Shown here: positions 5,140-10,890 of the stretch, piece by piece
Layout: the number at the start of each line of letters is the position of its first letter
Numbering within the stretch: the stretch's first letter is position 1
Assembly: GCA_020832725.1 (NCBI GenBank)
Contig: JAFIEC010000226.1
Location: 1 to 10,890 of the forward strand
Length of the DNA stretch: 10,890 nucleotides
Source of the DNA: Paracoccaceae bacterium
Lineage (GTDB): Bacteria > Pseudomonadota > Alphaproteobacteria > Rhodobacterales > Rhodobacteraceae
Direction of reading: 5' to 3'
Program-made: the position numbers and the translations under genes
The notes under the pieces: model-generated
What the model saw: only the letters and a program-made list of their open reading frames with translations
Told to the model about the DNA's origin: nothing
Database searches by the model: none

Positions 5140-6627
5140 ATGGGCCGGAAAGCGATATCGACAACGGCAATGGCGGGATCGGCGGCGCTGGCGGTGCTGC
5201 TGGCATTGGCGGGCTGGACAGGTCCGGCGCTGGCGCAGGACAGCGCGGACGAGGGCGCCGCGACCGGCGGCACCGAGGCCGACGAGGTCGGGCGGCGGGT
5301 CTTCGACGGCGGCGGCATCTACGAGGGCGGGTTGCGCGACGGGCAGCCCCACGGCACCGGAACCCTCGTGCTGCCCGACGGCTTCGAATATTCCGGGGAA
5401 TGGCAGGACGGCACCTTCGAGGGCAATGGTGTCACCCGGTTTCCCGATGGCGGCATCTACGAGGGTACGTTCCGCGCAGGCCTGCCCCACGGCACCGGGC
5501 GCATGACCTTTGCCGATGGCAGCAGCTATGACGGCGACTGGCTGGAGGGTGCACGCAGCGGCATAGGTGTCGCCCTTTATGCCGACGGCAGCCGCTACGA
5601 GGGCCAGTTCCTCGATGGCGAGCATCACGGGATCGGCGTGCTGACGGCGGTGAACGGCTATCGCTATGAAGGCGGCTGGCAGATGGGCCGCAAGCAGGGC
5701 CGGGCGGTGATCACCTATCCGGACGGGGCGATCTATGATGGCGAGGTCATCGATGGCGTGCGCGAGGGCGAGGGAACCCTGACCATGCCCGACGGCCTGA
5801 TCTTCACCGGGCTGTGGCGCGCAGGTCAGATCAACGGCGAGGGTCGGCTGACACAGCCCAACGGCGATGTGTTCGAAGGTACGATGGTGGATGGCCAGCG
5901 TCAGGGCCGGGGCGTCGTCCGCTATGCCAATGGCGACGTCTTCGAAGGCGATTTCAGGGATGATCGCCGCGAGGGACAGGGACGTTTCGTGGCTGCGGAC
6001 GGCTTTGTCTACCAGGGCGAGTGGAGGGCCGGGCGGATCGAGGGCCAGGGCCGCATCACCTATCCAGATGGCGCCGTGTTCGAGGGCAGCCTGCGCGACG
6101 GCCAGCCCCATGGGCAGGGCCGCATCGTCTATGCGGACGGCGGCAGCTATGACGGCGAATGGCAGGACGGGCGCATCACCGGAGAGGGCCGGGCCGACTT
6201 CCCGGGCGGCGGCAGCTACGAGGGCAGCTTTGTCGATGCAGCCTTTCACGGAACCGGAACGCTGCGCGACGGAGAGGGCTATGTCTATGCTGGCGAGTGG
6301 CGCGACGGCCTGCGCCACGGGCAGGCAGAGGTGAGCTATGCCGACGGGGCCACGTTCACCGGGCAATTCCTGAACAATGTGCGCGAGGGGCGCGGGCGTC
6401 TGGCTCTGGCCGACGGCTTTTCCTACGAAGGGGAGTGGCGCGGCGGGGATTCCCACGGGCAGGGGATCGCCCGCTATCCCAACGGAGATGTCTACGAGGG
6501 CGGCTTTGTCGCGGGCCAGCGCGAGGGGCAGGGACGGGTGGTCTATTCCGACGGGACCTCGATCTCCGGCCGCTGGGCGGGCGGTGTTCTGGTCGAACCC
6601 GACCCGCCGGAGGACGACGAGGGCTGA
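5140..6627 (+). CDS. Exported MORN-repeat protein
   Basis: The 495-residue protein starts with a signal peptide: Arg3-Lys4, a hydrophobic stretch to about residue 26, then PALA/Q with likely cleavage after Ala32. A short acidic linker (33-58) follows. Residues 59-472 are eighteen MORN repeats of exactly 23 residues, and 473-495 are a degenerate nineteenth ending in an acidic tail. Units follow YEGxxxxGxxHGxGxxxxxDG. In eukaryotes MORN repeats bind lipids or build scaffolds; in bacteria the role is mostly unknown, so a periplasmic or envelope scaffold is only an inference. ATG 5140 is chosen because GGGGAG ends 3 bases before it and because it places the signal peptide at the N-terminus; in-frame TTG 5056 and ATG 5065 would bury it. 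The gene is divergent from nadE and converges on the photolyase gene. Confidence 0.9.
   Translation: MGRKAISTTAMAGSAALAVLLALAGWTGPALAQDSADEGAATGGTEADEVGRRVFDGGGIYEGGLRDGQPHGTGTLVLPDGFEYSGEWQDGTFEGNGVTRFPDGGIYEGTFRAGLPHGTGRMTFADGSSYDGDWLEGARSGIGVALYADGSRYEGQFLDGEHHGIGVLTAVNGYRYEGGWQMGRKQGRAVITYPDGAIYDGEVIDGVREGEGTLTMPDGLIFTGLWRAGQINGEGRLTQPNGDVFEGTMVDGQRQGRGVVRYANGDVFEGDFRDDRREGQGRFVAADGFVYQGEWRAGRIEGQGRITYPDGAVFEGSLRDGQPHGQGRIVYADGGSYDGEWQDGRITGEGRADFPGGGSYEGSFVDAAFHGTGTLRDGEGYVYAGEWRDGLRHGQAEVSYADGATFTGQFLNNVREGRGRLALADGFSYEGEWRGGDSHGQGIARYPNGDVYEGGFVAGQREGQGRVVYSDGTSISGRWAGGVLVEPDPPEDDEG
5314..6555 (+). repeat. 18 contiguous 69-base MORN-coding repeats
   Basis: Translated units align end to end at 69-base steps from 5314, with no insertion or deletion through 6555; a partial unit follows at 6556-6624. 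DNA identity between units is only moderate, so the protein pattern is kept while codons drift, as expected for old duplications under selection. Position 7 of the unit is Trp in units 2, 4, 6, 8, 11, 13, 15, 17 and 19 and another residue (Phe, Leu, Val or Met) in all others. This is a two-unit period that changes phase between units 8 and 11. Confidence 0.9.
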
Positions 6628-6628
6628 G

Positions 6629-6640
6629 GGCGGGCCCGCC
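6629..6640. other. 12-base palindrome in the MORN-photolyase convergent gap
   Basis: GGCGGGCCCGCC is a perfect palindrome, 1 base after the MORN stop, in a gap of only 28 bases between two genes that end toward each other. It could help end transcription from both sides, but it has no loop and no T-tract, so this is weak. Confidence 0.25.
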
Positions 6641-6655
6641 ACCGCCGGACGCAAC

Positions 6656-8188
6656 TCAGACCCTCACGCCCGCCTCCATCCGGGCGAGAAACGCCGCCGC
6701 ATCGGCGCGCACGCGGGCGCGATGGCCTTCGTCCATGCGCTCCCATGTGCGATACATCTGCGCCATGCGGGGATTGGCGGCAAAGCGCTCCCGGTGACGG
6801 AGCAGGAAATCCCAATAGAGCAGGTTGAAAGGACAGGCCCCCGCGCCCGCCTTCGTCCTGACGTCATAGGCGCAGCCGCGGCAATAATCCGACATCCGGT
6901 CGATATAGGCCCCCGAGGCGGCATAGGGTTTCGAGCCGACCACCCCGCCATCGGCAAAGAGCGCCATGCCCAGCGTATTGGGTGCCTCGACCCATTCGAA
7001 GGCATCGGCGTAAACGGCCAGATACCATTCGTGCACCTCTCGCGGATCGAGCCCGGCGAGAAGGGCGAAATTGCCTGTCACCATCAGCCGCTGGATGTGG
7101 TGGGCATAGGCCTCGTCGCGGGTCTGTGCCACCACATGAGAGATGCAGGCCATGTCCGTGGGCGCCCCCCAGAAAAAGGCCGGCAGCGGACGGACGGCCC
7201 CCAGGGCATTGGCGGCGGTATAGTCCGGCCCCTTGAGGAAATAGATGCCGCGCACGAATTCGCGCCAGCCGATGATCTGGCGGATGAACCCCTCCACCGC
7301 GTTCAACGGCGCGCGGCCCGCCCGCCATTCGGCTTCGGCGCGGCGGCACAGGTCCAGTGGCGCGAGCAGGCCGAGGTTGAGATACATCGACAGCACCGCA
7401 TGGTTGAGAAAGCAGTCCTGCGCCAGCATCGCATCCTGCGTCTCGCCAAACCCGGGCAGCCCGTGGCGCAGGAAATGCGCCGCCGCTGCCTCTGCCCCCT
7501 CGGCATCGGTGGCAAAGGCAAAGGGGCGAAGCGTGCCGAAATTTCCGGCGAAATGCCTCTCCACCAGATCCAGCACGGCCTCGGTGCCGGCATCGGGCGG
7601 CACCCGCAGGGGGCCGGGGCGCAACAGGTCGGGCCGGGCAGGCTTGCGGTTGTCATGGTCGAAATTCCACCGGCCGCCGACGGGCGCATCGCCCTCCATC
7701 AGCAATCCCGTCCGGCGGCGCATTTCGCGGTAGAAATATTCCATCCGCAGCGTCTTGCGCCCCTCGGCCCAGGCGGCGAAATCCGCATCCGAACACAGGG
7801 ACCGGTCGTCCTGCAGCATCCGGACAGGCAGCGGCCCCTCCTCCAGCGCCGCGATCAGCCGCCATTCGCCGGGGCGGGTGGCGATGACCTCCTGCGCGCC
7901 TGTCTCCTCGGCGCGCCGCAGCAACTCTCCCGGGATGGAGCCGGCATTGCCGGGATCGTCATAGCGGGTATAGGCCACGCGGAACCCGGCCCCCTCCAGC
8001 CGGGCTGCGAACTTGCGCATGGCGGCAAGGATCAGGGCGATCTTGCGCGGGTGGTGAGGCACATAGGTGGCCTCGTCACGCACCTCTGCCATCACCACGA
8101 GGTCGCGGGCGGGATCCGCCATCCGCAGCGCCGAGAGTGTCGGGCTCAGCTGGTCGCCCAGCACCAGGATCAGGCGCGGGCTCACCAC
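6656..8188 (-). CDS. phrB: Iron-sulfur photolyase/cryptochrome (PhrB/CryB family)
   Basis: This 510-residue FeS-BCP family flavoprotein likely repairs (6-4) photoproducts in light or acts as a blue-light receptor. The N-terminal part (about 5-140) is the antenna domain (LILVLGDQLSP); the C-terminal helical part binds FAD. Four cysteines, 348, 436, 439 and 452 (YCRGC and ACPFN motifs), have the same spacing (88, 3, 13) as the 4Fe-4S ligands of Agrobacterium PhrB (350, 438, 441, 454). With the same offset of two, His364, Trp340, Trp388 and Tyr389 fall on PhrB His366, Trp342, Trp390 and Tyr391, known for lesion binding and electron transfer. The start is GTG 8188, or the next codon GTG 8185, which overlaps the SDR stop; the two genes should be translationally coupled. 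It is closest in idea to Rhodobacter CryB; repair versus signalling cannot be told from sequence. Confidence 0.95.
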   Translation of the reverse strand: MVSPRLILVLGDQLSPTLSALRMADPARDLVVMAEVRDEATYVPHHPRKIALILAAMRKFAARLEGAGFRVAYTRYDDPGNAGSIPGELLRRAEETGAQEVIATRPGEWRLIAALEEGPLPVRMLQDDRSLCSDADFAAWAEGRKTLRMEYFYREMRRRTGLLMEGDAPVGGRWNFDHDNRKPARPDLLRPGPLRVPPDAGTEAVLDLVERHFAGNFGTLRPFAFATDAEGAEAAAAHFLRHGLPGFGETQDAMLAQDCFLNHAVLSMYLNLGLLAPLDLCRRAEAEWRAGRAPLNAVEGFIRQIIGWREFVRGIYFLKGPDYTAANALGAVRPLPAFFWGAPTDMACISHVVAQTRDEAYAHHIQRLMVTGNFALLAGLDPREVHEWYLAVYADAFEWVEAPNTLGMALFADGGVVGSKPYAASGAYIDRMSDYCRGCAYDVRTKAGAGACPFNLLYWDFLLRHRERFAANPRMAQMYRTWERMDEGHRARVRADAAAFLARMEAGVRV

Positions 8189-8862
8189 GGGATCGGCCTG
8201 CCGGCCCAGTCGCGAAAGCAGCCGCTGTCCTCGGGCCCAAGCGCGGAGAGGACCGAAAGCAGGTTGCGCGCGGCCTCTTCGGGGGAAACGGTCGGGTGGC
8301 TGGACTGGTAGTCGCGGGTAAAGCGGGTGGCCACGGTGCCCGGGTGAAGGGCGGCCAGGATCGCGTGGCGATGGGTGCGTGCGATCTCGATCGCGGCCGA
8401 GCGCAGGATCTGGTTGAGCGCGGCCTTGGAGGCACGATACCCGTACCAGCCCCCCAACCCGTTATCCCCGATCGAGCCGACCCGCGCCGACAGCGCCGCA
8501 AGTACCGCCCGCCGGTCGCGCGGCAACAGTCGGGGCGCATGGCGCATCACCAGTGCGGGACCGATCGCATTGAGCGCGAATTGCGCCGCCAGACCCTCGG
8601 CGGTGATCTGGCGCAGCGACTTCTCGGGGCCCCGGCCCCCGATCTCCAGCGCTCCGGTCGCCACGAGCACCAGATCGAACGGCCCCGCCAGCCGCCCCAG
8701 ATGCGCCTCGACCGAGGCGGGATCGGTGATGTCCAGCCCGTCGGCGCTGCGCGACAGCCGCGTCACCTCGGCCCCCCGGGCCTCCATCTCCGCAGCCAGG
8801 GAAGCGCCGATGCCGCCGGAGGCCCCGATCACCAGCGCCCGTCTGTCCGTCCAGCCCTGCAT
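8182..8862 (-). CDS. Short-chain dehydrogenase/reductase, C-factor-like
   Basis: The 226-residue Rossmann-fold oxidoreductase has the cofactor loop GASGGIG (13-19), an acid/polar stretch TRLSRSADGLDITD (34-47), and ATGAL (68-72) in place of NNAG. Ser125 of LSARVGS and Tyr142/Lys146 of YRASK supply the catalytic set. HPGTVATRF (173-181) is typical of the small C-factor-like SDR group. The substrate is unknown. The ATG at 8860-8862 has GGGAGAGG at 8867-8874 just before it; the longer frame to 9012 lacks support. The stop TGA at 8182-8184 overlaps the photolyase start region. In many proteobacteria a small SDR of this kind lies beside an FeS-type photolyase in light or singlet-oxygen stress clusters (from memory), which makes a shared role plausible. 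Confidence 0.92.
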   Translation of the reverse strand: MQGWTDRRALVIGASGGIGASLAAEMEARGAEVTRLSRSADGLDITDPASVEAHLGRLAGPFDLVLVATGALEIGGRGPEKSLRQITAEGLAAQFALNAIGPALVMRHAPRLLPRDRRAVLAALSARVGSIGDNGLGGWYGYRASKAALNQILRSAAIEIARTHRHAILAALHPGTVATRFTRDYQSSHPTVSPEEAARNLLSVLSALGPEDSGCFRDWAGRPIPW

Positions 8863-8887
8863 CGCGCCTCTCCCGACCCCGAAGGCC

Positions 8888-8915
8888 GAGCTATCGCGCC
8901 CGGGCCGGCTGTCAA
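8888..8915 (-). promoter_or_regulatory. Candidate promoter of the SDR-photolyase operon
   Basis: A perfect TTGACA occupies 8915-8910 on the minus strand. A 16-base spacer leads to TAGCTC at 8893-8888, and the SDR ATG follows 25 bases later. The -35 box sits inside an inverted repeat, GCCGG 8904-8908 and CCGGC 8916-8920, which could be an operator. The -10 is weak. It does not look like the RpoE or RpoH promoters that control other Rhodobacter photolyase genes. Confidence 0.45.
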
Positions 8916-8930
8916 CCGGCGCGCCCGTGC

Positions 8931-8954
8931 GCGGCGGAATCGAGCGGCGGAATC
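8931..8954. repeat. Tandem direct repeat upstream of the leuA leader
   Basis: GCGGCGGAATC occurs at 8931-8941 and again at 8944-8954, 13 bases start to start, in the non-coding region between the SDR and leuA genes. The second copy ends 28 bases before the leader start. It could be a protein-binding site or chance in GC-rich sequence. Confidence 0.5.
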
Positions 8955-8982
8955 CGGCCTTCCATTTCCCTGCGGAGAGGAT

Positions 8983-9078
8983 ATGATATGCGCCATGACA
9001 GCGCTGCGGCATATCCCTCTGCCCCTGACCCGCCTTTCCGGCGGGATCGCTGCGCTTCTGCTCCTTAGCCGCCTCTGA
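8983..9078 (+). CDS. Leucine leader peptide of leuA
   Basis: This 31-codon frame ends 80 bases before leuA and has nine leucines. Four are consecutive codons at 9055-9066 (CTT CTG CTC CTT), followed by Ser-Arg-Leu and TGA at 9076-9078. Leucine-rich leaders that sense charged leucine tRNA are a known control of leucine biosynthesis genes in proteobacteria. GGAGAGG at 8974-8980 precedes ATG 8983; an internal in-frame ATG at 8995 would give 27 residues and is a possible alternative start, 14 bases from the same site. A hairpin involving the stop codon region supports an attenuation role. Its length, leucine run and position are seen; the regulatory function is inferred. The peptide itself probably has no other job. 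Confidence 0.75.
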   Translation: MICAMTALRHIPLPLTRLSGGIAALLLLSRL

Positions 9079-9107
9079 GCGTGCCGTCCGGCGCGACCGC
9101 TCAGAGG
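9029..9107 (+). promoter_or_regulatory. Leader hairpins, candidate leucine attenuator of leuA
   Basis: Two hairpins flank the leucine codons. CCCGCC 9029-9034 pairs with GGCGGG 9040-9045 over a 5-base loop, inside the leader frame. CCTCTGAGCG 9072-9081 pairs perfectly with CGCTCAGAGG 9098-9107, and one wobble and one C-G pair extend it; the leader stop TGA is in its left arm. CTCAG at 9100-9104 could instead pair with CTGAG at 9133-9137, and CAGCC 9111-9115 with GGCTG 9131-9135, so alternative folds exist. A ribosome finishing the leader would melt the second hairpin. No U-tract follows any of them, so a Rho-dependent or translational mechanism is as likely as intrinsic termination. Confidence 0.6.
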
Positions 9108-9158
9108 TGACAGCCCGCGCCCCACGACAAGGCTGAGGACATAGCGAGAGATCCGATC

Positions 9159-10712
9159 ATGACCGACAAAACCGAACAGGACCGCGTCCTGATATTCGAT
9201 ACGACGCTGCGCGACGGCGAGCAATCGCCCGGCGCGACCATGACCCATTCCGAGAAGCTGGAGATCGCCCAGCTTCTCGACGAGATGGGGGTCGACATCA
9301 TCGAGGCGGGCTTTCCCATCGCTTCGGACGGTGATTTCGAGGCCGTCAGCGCCATCGCCGCCCAGACCCGCAATGCCGTGATCTGCGGGCTCGCGCGCGC
9401 CAACCTTGGCGATATCGAGCGATGCTGGGAGGCCGTGCGCCACGCAAGGCGCCCGCGCATCCATACTTTCATCGGCACCTCGCCGCTGCACCGCGACATC
9501 ACCAAGCTCGATCAGGACCAGATGGTCGAGCGTATCCAGGCGACCGTCTCCCACGCCCGCAACCTGTGCGACAACGTGCAATGGTCGCCCATGGATGCCA
9601 CCCGCACCGAGCGTGACTATCTGTGCCGCGTGGTGGAGGTCGCGATCAAGGCCGGGGCCAGCACGATCAACATCCCCGACACCGTCGGCTATACTGCCCC
9701 GCGCGAAAGCGCCGCGCTGATCGCCATGCTGCGCGAGCGGGTGCCGGGCGCCGACGAGATCGTCTTCGCCACCCATTGCCACAACGATCTCGGCATGGCG
9801 ACGGCCAACGCCCTTGCGGCGGTGGAGGCTGGGGCTCGGCAGATCGAATGCACCATCAACGGGCTGGGAGAGCGCGCGGGCAACACCGCGCTGGAAGAAG
9901 TCGTCATGGCGCTGAAGGTGCGCAACGACATCATGCCCTACCGCACCGGTATCGACACCACCCGCATCATGCAGGCCAGCCGGCTGGTGGCGGCCGTGTC
10001 CGGCTTTCCGGTGCAATACAACAAGGCCGTGGTCGGCAAGAACGCCTTTGCCCACGAATCGGGCATCCATCAGGATGGTGTGCTGAAGAACGCCGAGACC
10101 TTCGAGATCATGAAGCCCGAGGATATCGGGCTGAGCGCCACCAACCTGGTGATGGGCAAGCATTCGGGCCGCGCCGCGCTCCGGGCCAAGCTGCGCGACC
10201 TGGGCTATGATCTGGGAGACAACCAGCTTGCAGACGTGTTCGTGCGCTTCAAGGGCCTGGCCGACCGCAAAAAGGAAATCTACGATGACGACCTCGTTGC
10301 GCTGATGCAGGATGCCGCCTCTTCGGGCGGGGACGATCATCTGAAGCTGCGCAGCCTGCGGGTGGTCTGCGGCACCGAAGGGCCCCAGACGGCCGATCTG
10401 GTGCTGGAGATCGACGGGCAGGCGCATTCCGTCACCGCCAGCGGCGACGGGCCGGTGGATGCGACCTTCAAGGCCATCGAGATGCTGTTTCCGCATCAGG
10501 CGAACCTGCAACTCTATCAGGTGCATGCCGTGACCGAAGGCACCGACGCCCAGGCCACGGTCAGCGTCAGGATGGAGGAAGCGGGCCGCATCGTGACCGG
10601 ACAATCGGCCGATACGGATACGGTCGTGGCCTCGGCCAAGGCCTATATCAACGCGCTGAACCGGCTTGTAGTGCGGCGCACCAAGACCGGCCCAAGGGTC
10701 ATGAGCGCCTGA
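9159..10712 (+). CDS. leuA: 2-isopropylmalate synthase
   Basis: This 517-residue enzyme condenses acetyl-CoA with 2-oxoisovalerate, the committed step of leucine synthesis. The N-terminal TIM barrel (about 8-280) has FDTTLRDGEQSPG (13-25, metal-binding Asp14) and ATHCHNDLG (204-212) with metal ligands His206 and His208. It continues with LGERAGNTALEE (236-247, Asn242). The linker carries AHESGIHQDG (298-307) and MGKHSGRAAL (332-341). The C-terminal part (about 395-517), with SGDGPVDATFKAI (428-440), is the leucine-binding regulatory domain, so feedback inhibition is expected. It is complete and of normal length. The ATG at 9159 is preceded by only a weak AGCGAGAG. The leader and hairpins upstream suggest control by leucine supply. 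It is divergent from the SDR-photolyase pair. Confidence 0.98.
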   Translation: MTDKTEQDRVLIFDTTLRDGEQSPGATMTHSEKLEIAQLLDEMGVDIIEAGFPIASDGDFEAVSAIAAQTRNAVICGLARANLGDIERCWEAVRHARRPRIHTFIGTSPLHRDITKLDQDQMVERIQATVSHARNLCDNVQWSPMDATRTERDYLCRVVEVAIKAGASTINIPDTVGYTAPRESAALIAMLRERVPGADEIVFATHCHNDLGMATANALAAVEAGARQIECTINGLGERAGNTALEEVVMALKVRNDIMPYRTGIDTTRIMQASRLVAAVSGFPVQYNKAVVGKNAFAHESGIHQDGVLKNAETFEIMKPEDIGLSATNLVMGKHSGRAALRAKLRDLGYDLGDNQLADVFVRFKGLADRKKEIYDDDLVALMQDAASSGGDDHLKLRSLRVVCGTEGPQTADLVLEIDGQAHSVTASGDGPVDATFKAIEMLFPHQANLQLYQVHAVTEGTDAQATVSVRMEEAGRIVTGQSADTDTVVASAKAYINALNRLVVRRTKTGPRVMSA

Positions 10713-10737
10713 GACCTGTCGCGGCCGTGACGGGCCG

Positions 10738-10751
10738 GGCGGAATACCGCC
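10738..10751. terminator. Short GC hairpin after leuA
   Basis: GGCGG 10738-10742 pairs with CCGCC 10747-10751 over AATA, 25 bases after the leuA stop; GGGCGG at 10737-10742 could also pair with CCGCCC at 10753-10758. No T-tract follows, so it is at best a weak terminator. Confidence 0.3.
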
Positions 10752-10770
10752 GCCGCCCTGGATGCAGCCG

Positions 10771-10791
10771 CTTGCCGATGACACGGGCAAG
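10771..10791. promoter_or_regulatory. Inverted repeat CTTGCC-N9-GGCAAG
   Basis: A 6-base dyad with a 9-base centre lies 59 bases after leuA and about 80 bases before a possible next start codon. It may be a regulator site for the downstream gene or part of the leuA 3' end. Confidence 0.3.
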
Positions 10792-10807
10792 TGCCAATTA
10801 GGGTTCA

Positions 10808-10829
10808 CGCGCGCCCCATAGGGCGCGCG
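10808..10829. terminator. Strong 9-bp GC hairpin downstream of leuA
   Basis: CGCGCGCCC 10808-10816 pairs perfectly with GGGCGCGCG 10821-10829 over a CATA loop. It is the most stable simple hairpin in the 159-base gap after leuA. G-rich sequence, not T, follows on the plus strand, and the minus-strand exit (TGAACCCTAATT) also lacks a T-run. It could stop leuA transcripts, or sit in the 5' leader of the next gene. Confidence 0.4.
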
Positions 10830-10871
10830 GGGGGAGTACCGTCCGCAGGGGCCAACACAGGGGGGGGCGGC

Positions 10872-10890
10872 ATGTTAGGCCTGACACCCC
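10872..10890 (+). CDS. Possible start of a next gene, 3' cut by the window
   Basis: ATG at 10872 opens a frame reading MLGLTP to the window end, with a run of eight G (10860-10867) just upstream that could act as a poor ribosome site. Only six residues are visible, so no function is assigned. I recall mreB lying next to leuA in some Rhodobacterales, but these residues neither support nor exclude it. Confidence 0.3.

Noticed and set aside
5059..6654. A 531-codon open frame antisense to the whole MORN gene
   Set aside because: It exists because GC-rich, periodic codons leave few stop codons on the other strand. Its periodicity mirrors the MORN repeats, and the sense strand has a ribosome site, a signal peptide and a known repeat family.
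6377..8311. A 644-codon plus-strand frame opposite the photolyase
   Set aside because: It begins inside the MORN gene and covers the well-supported photolyase in antisense; it shows no domain.
8137..8982. A long plus-strand frame leading into the leuA leader
   Set aside because: Most of it is antisense to the SDR gene. Only its tail from 8983 has a ribosome site and a leucine-rich composition.
8829..10808. A 659-codon open frame antisense to leuA
   Set aside because: leuA on the plus strand is a full-length, unmistakable enzyme; the antisense frame has no recognisable domain and overlaps the leader and SDR start.
1..10890. CRISPR arrays, tRNA or rRNA genes, insertion sequences, phage genes, defence systems
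   Set aside because: I found no regularly spaced direct repeats apart from the MORN-coding units, no recognisable RNA gene, and no transposase, integrase or defence-type protein.

Overview
The window looks like a piece of a Rhodobacterales-type alphaproteobacterial chromosome. The grounds are very high GC, C/G-ending codons, GTG/ATG starts with short AGGAGG-like ribosome sites, and a set of housekeeping proteins typical of that group, including an iron-sulfur photolyase of the CryB/PhrB type. I saw no mobile element, CRISPR array, tRNA or rRNA.

Layout. Positions 1-102 hold the last codons of a plus-strand GGDEF (diguanylate cyclase) gene. They run into a 91-base tract that is about 90% C (103-193) and separates it from a minus-strand block. 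Read in its direction of transcription, that block is nadE (NAD synthetase), wrbA (quinone oxidoreductase), smpB (trans-translation), a 94-residue membrane protein, sseA (3-mercaptopyruvate sulfurtransferase) and a GNAT acetyltransferase. The last four are tightly packed (gaps of 2, 63 and 10 bases) and look like one operon. Strong GC hairpins lie in the nadE-wrbA and wrbA-smpB gaps.

Divergent from nadE is a plus-strand gene (5140-6627) for an exported protein made almost entirely of MORN repeats. Eighteen units of exactly 23 residues follow one another without any insertion or deletion, and a degenerate nineteenth ends the protein. It converges on a minus-strand pair: a short-chain dehydrogenase gene (8182-8862) whose stop overlaps the GTG start of an FeS-type photolyase/cryptochrome gene (6656-8188).

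Divergent from that pair is the leucine branch: a 31-codon leader peptide with four consecutive leucine codons, a perfect 10-bp hairpin that includes the leader stop codon, then leuA (2-isopropylmalate synthase). This has the layout of a leucine attenuator, but no U-tract terminator is visible. After leuA come three inverted repeats and a possible start codon of a further plus-strand gene cut by the window end.

Most genes are core metabolism or RNA quality control. The least explained parts are the poly-C tract, the two-unit (46-residue) higher-order period of the MORN protein with a phase slip in its middle, the leuA leader with its upstream direct repeat, and the small membrane protein between smpB and sseA.
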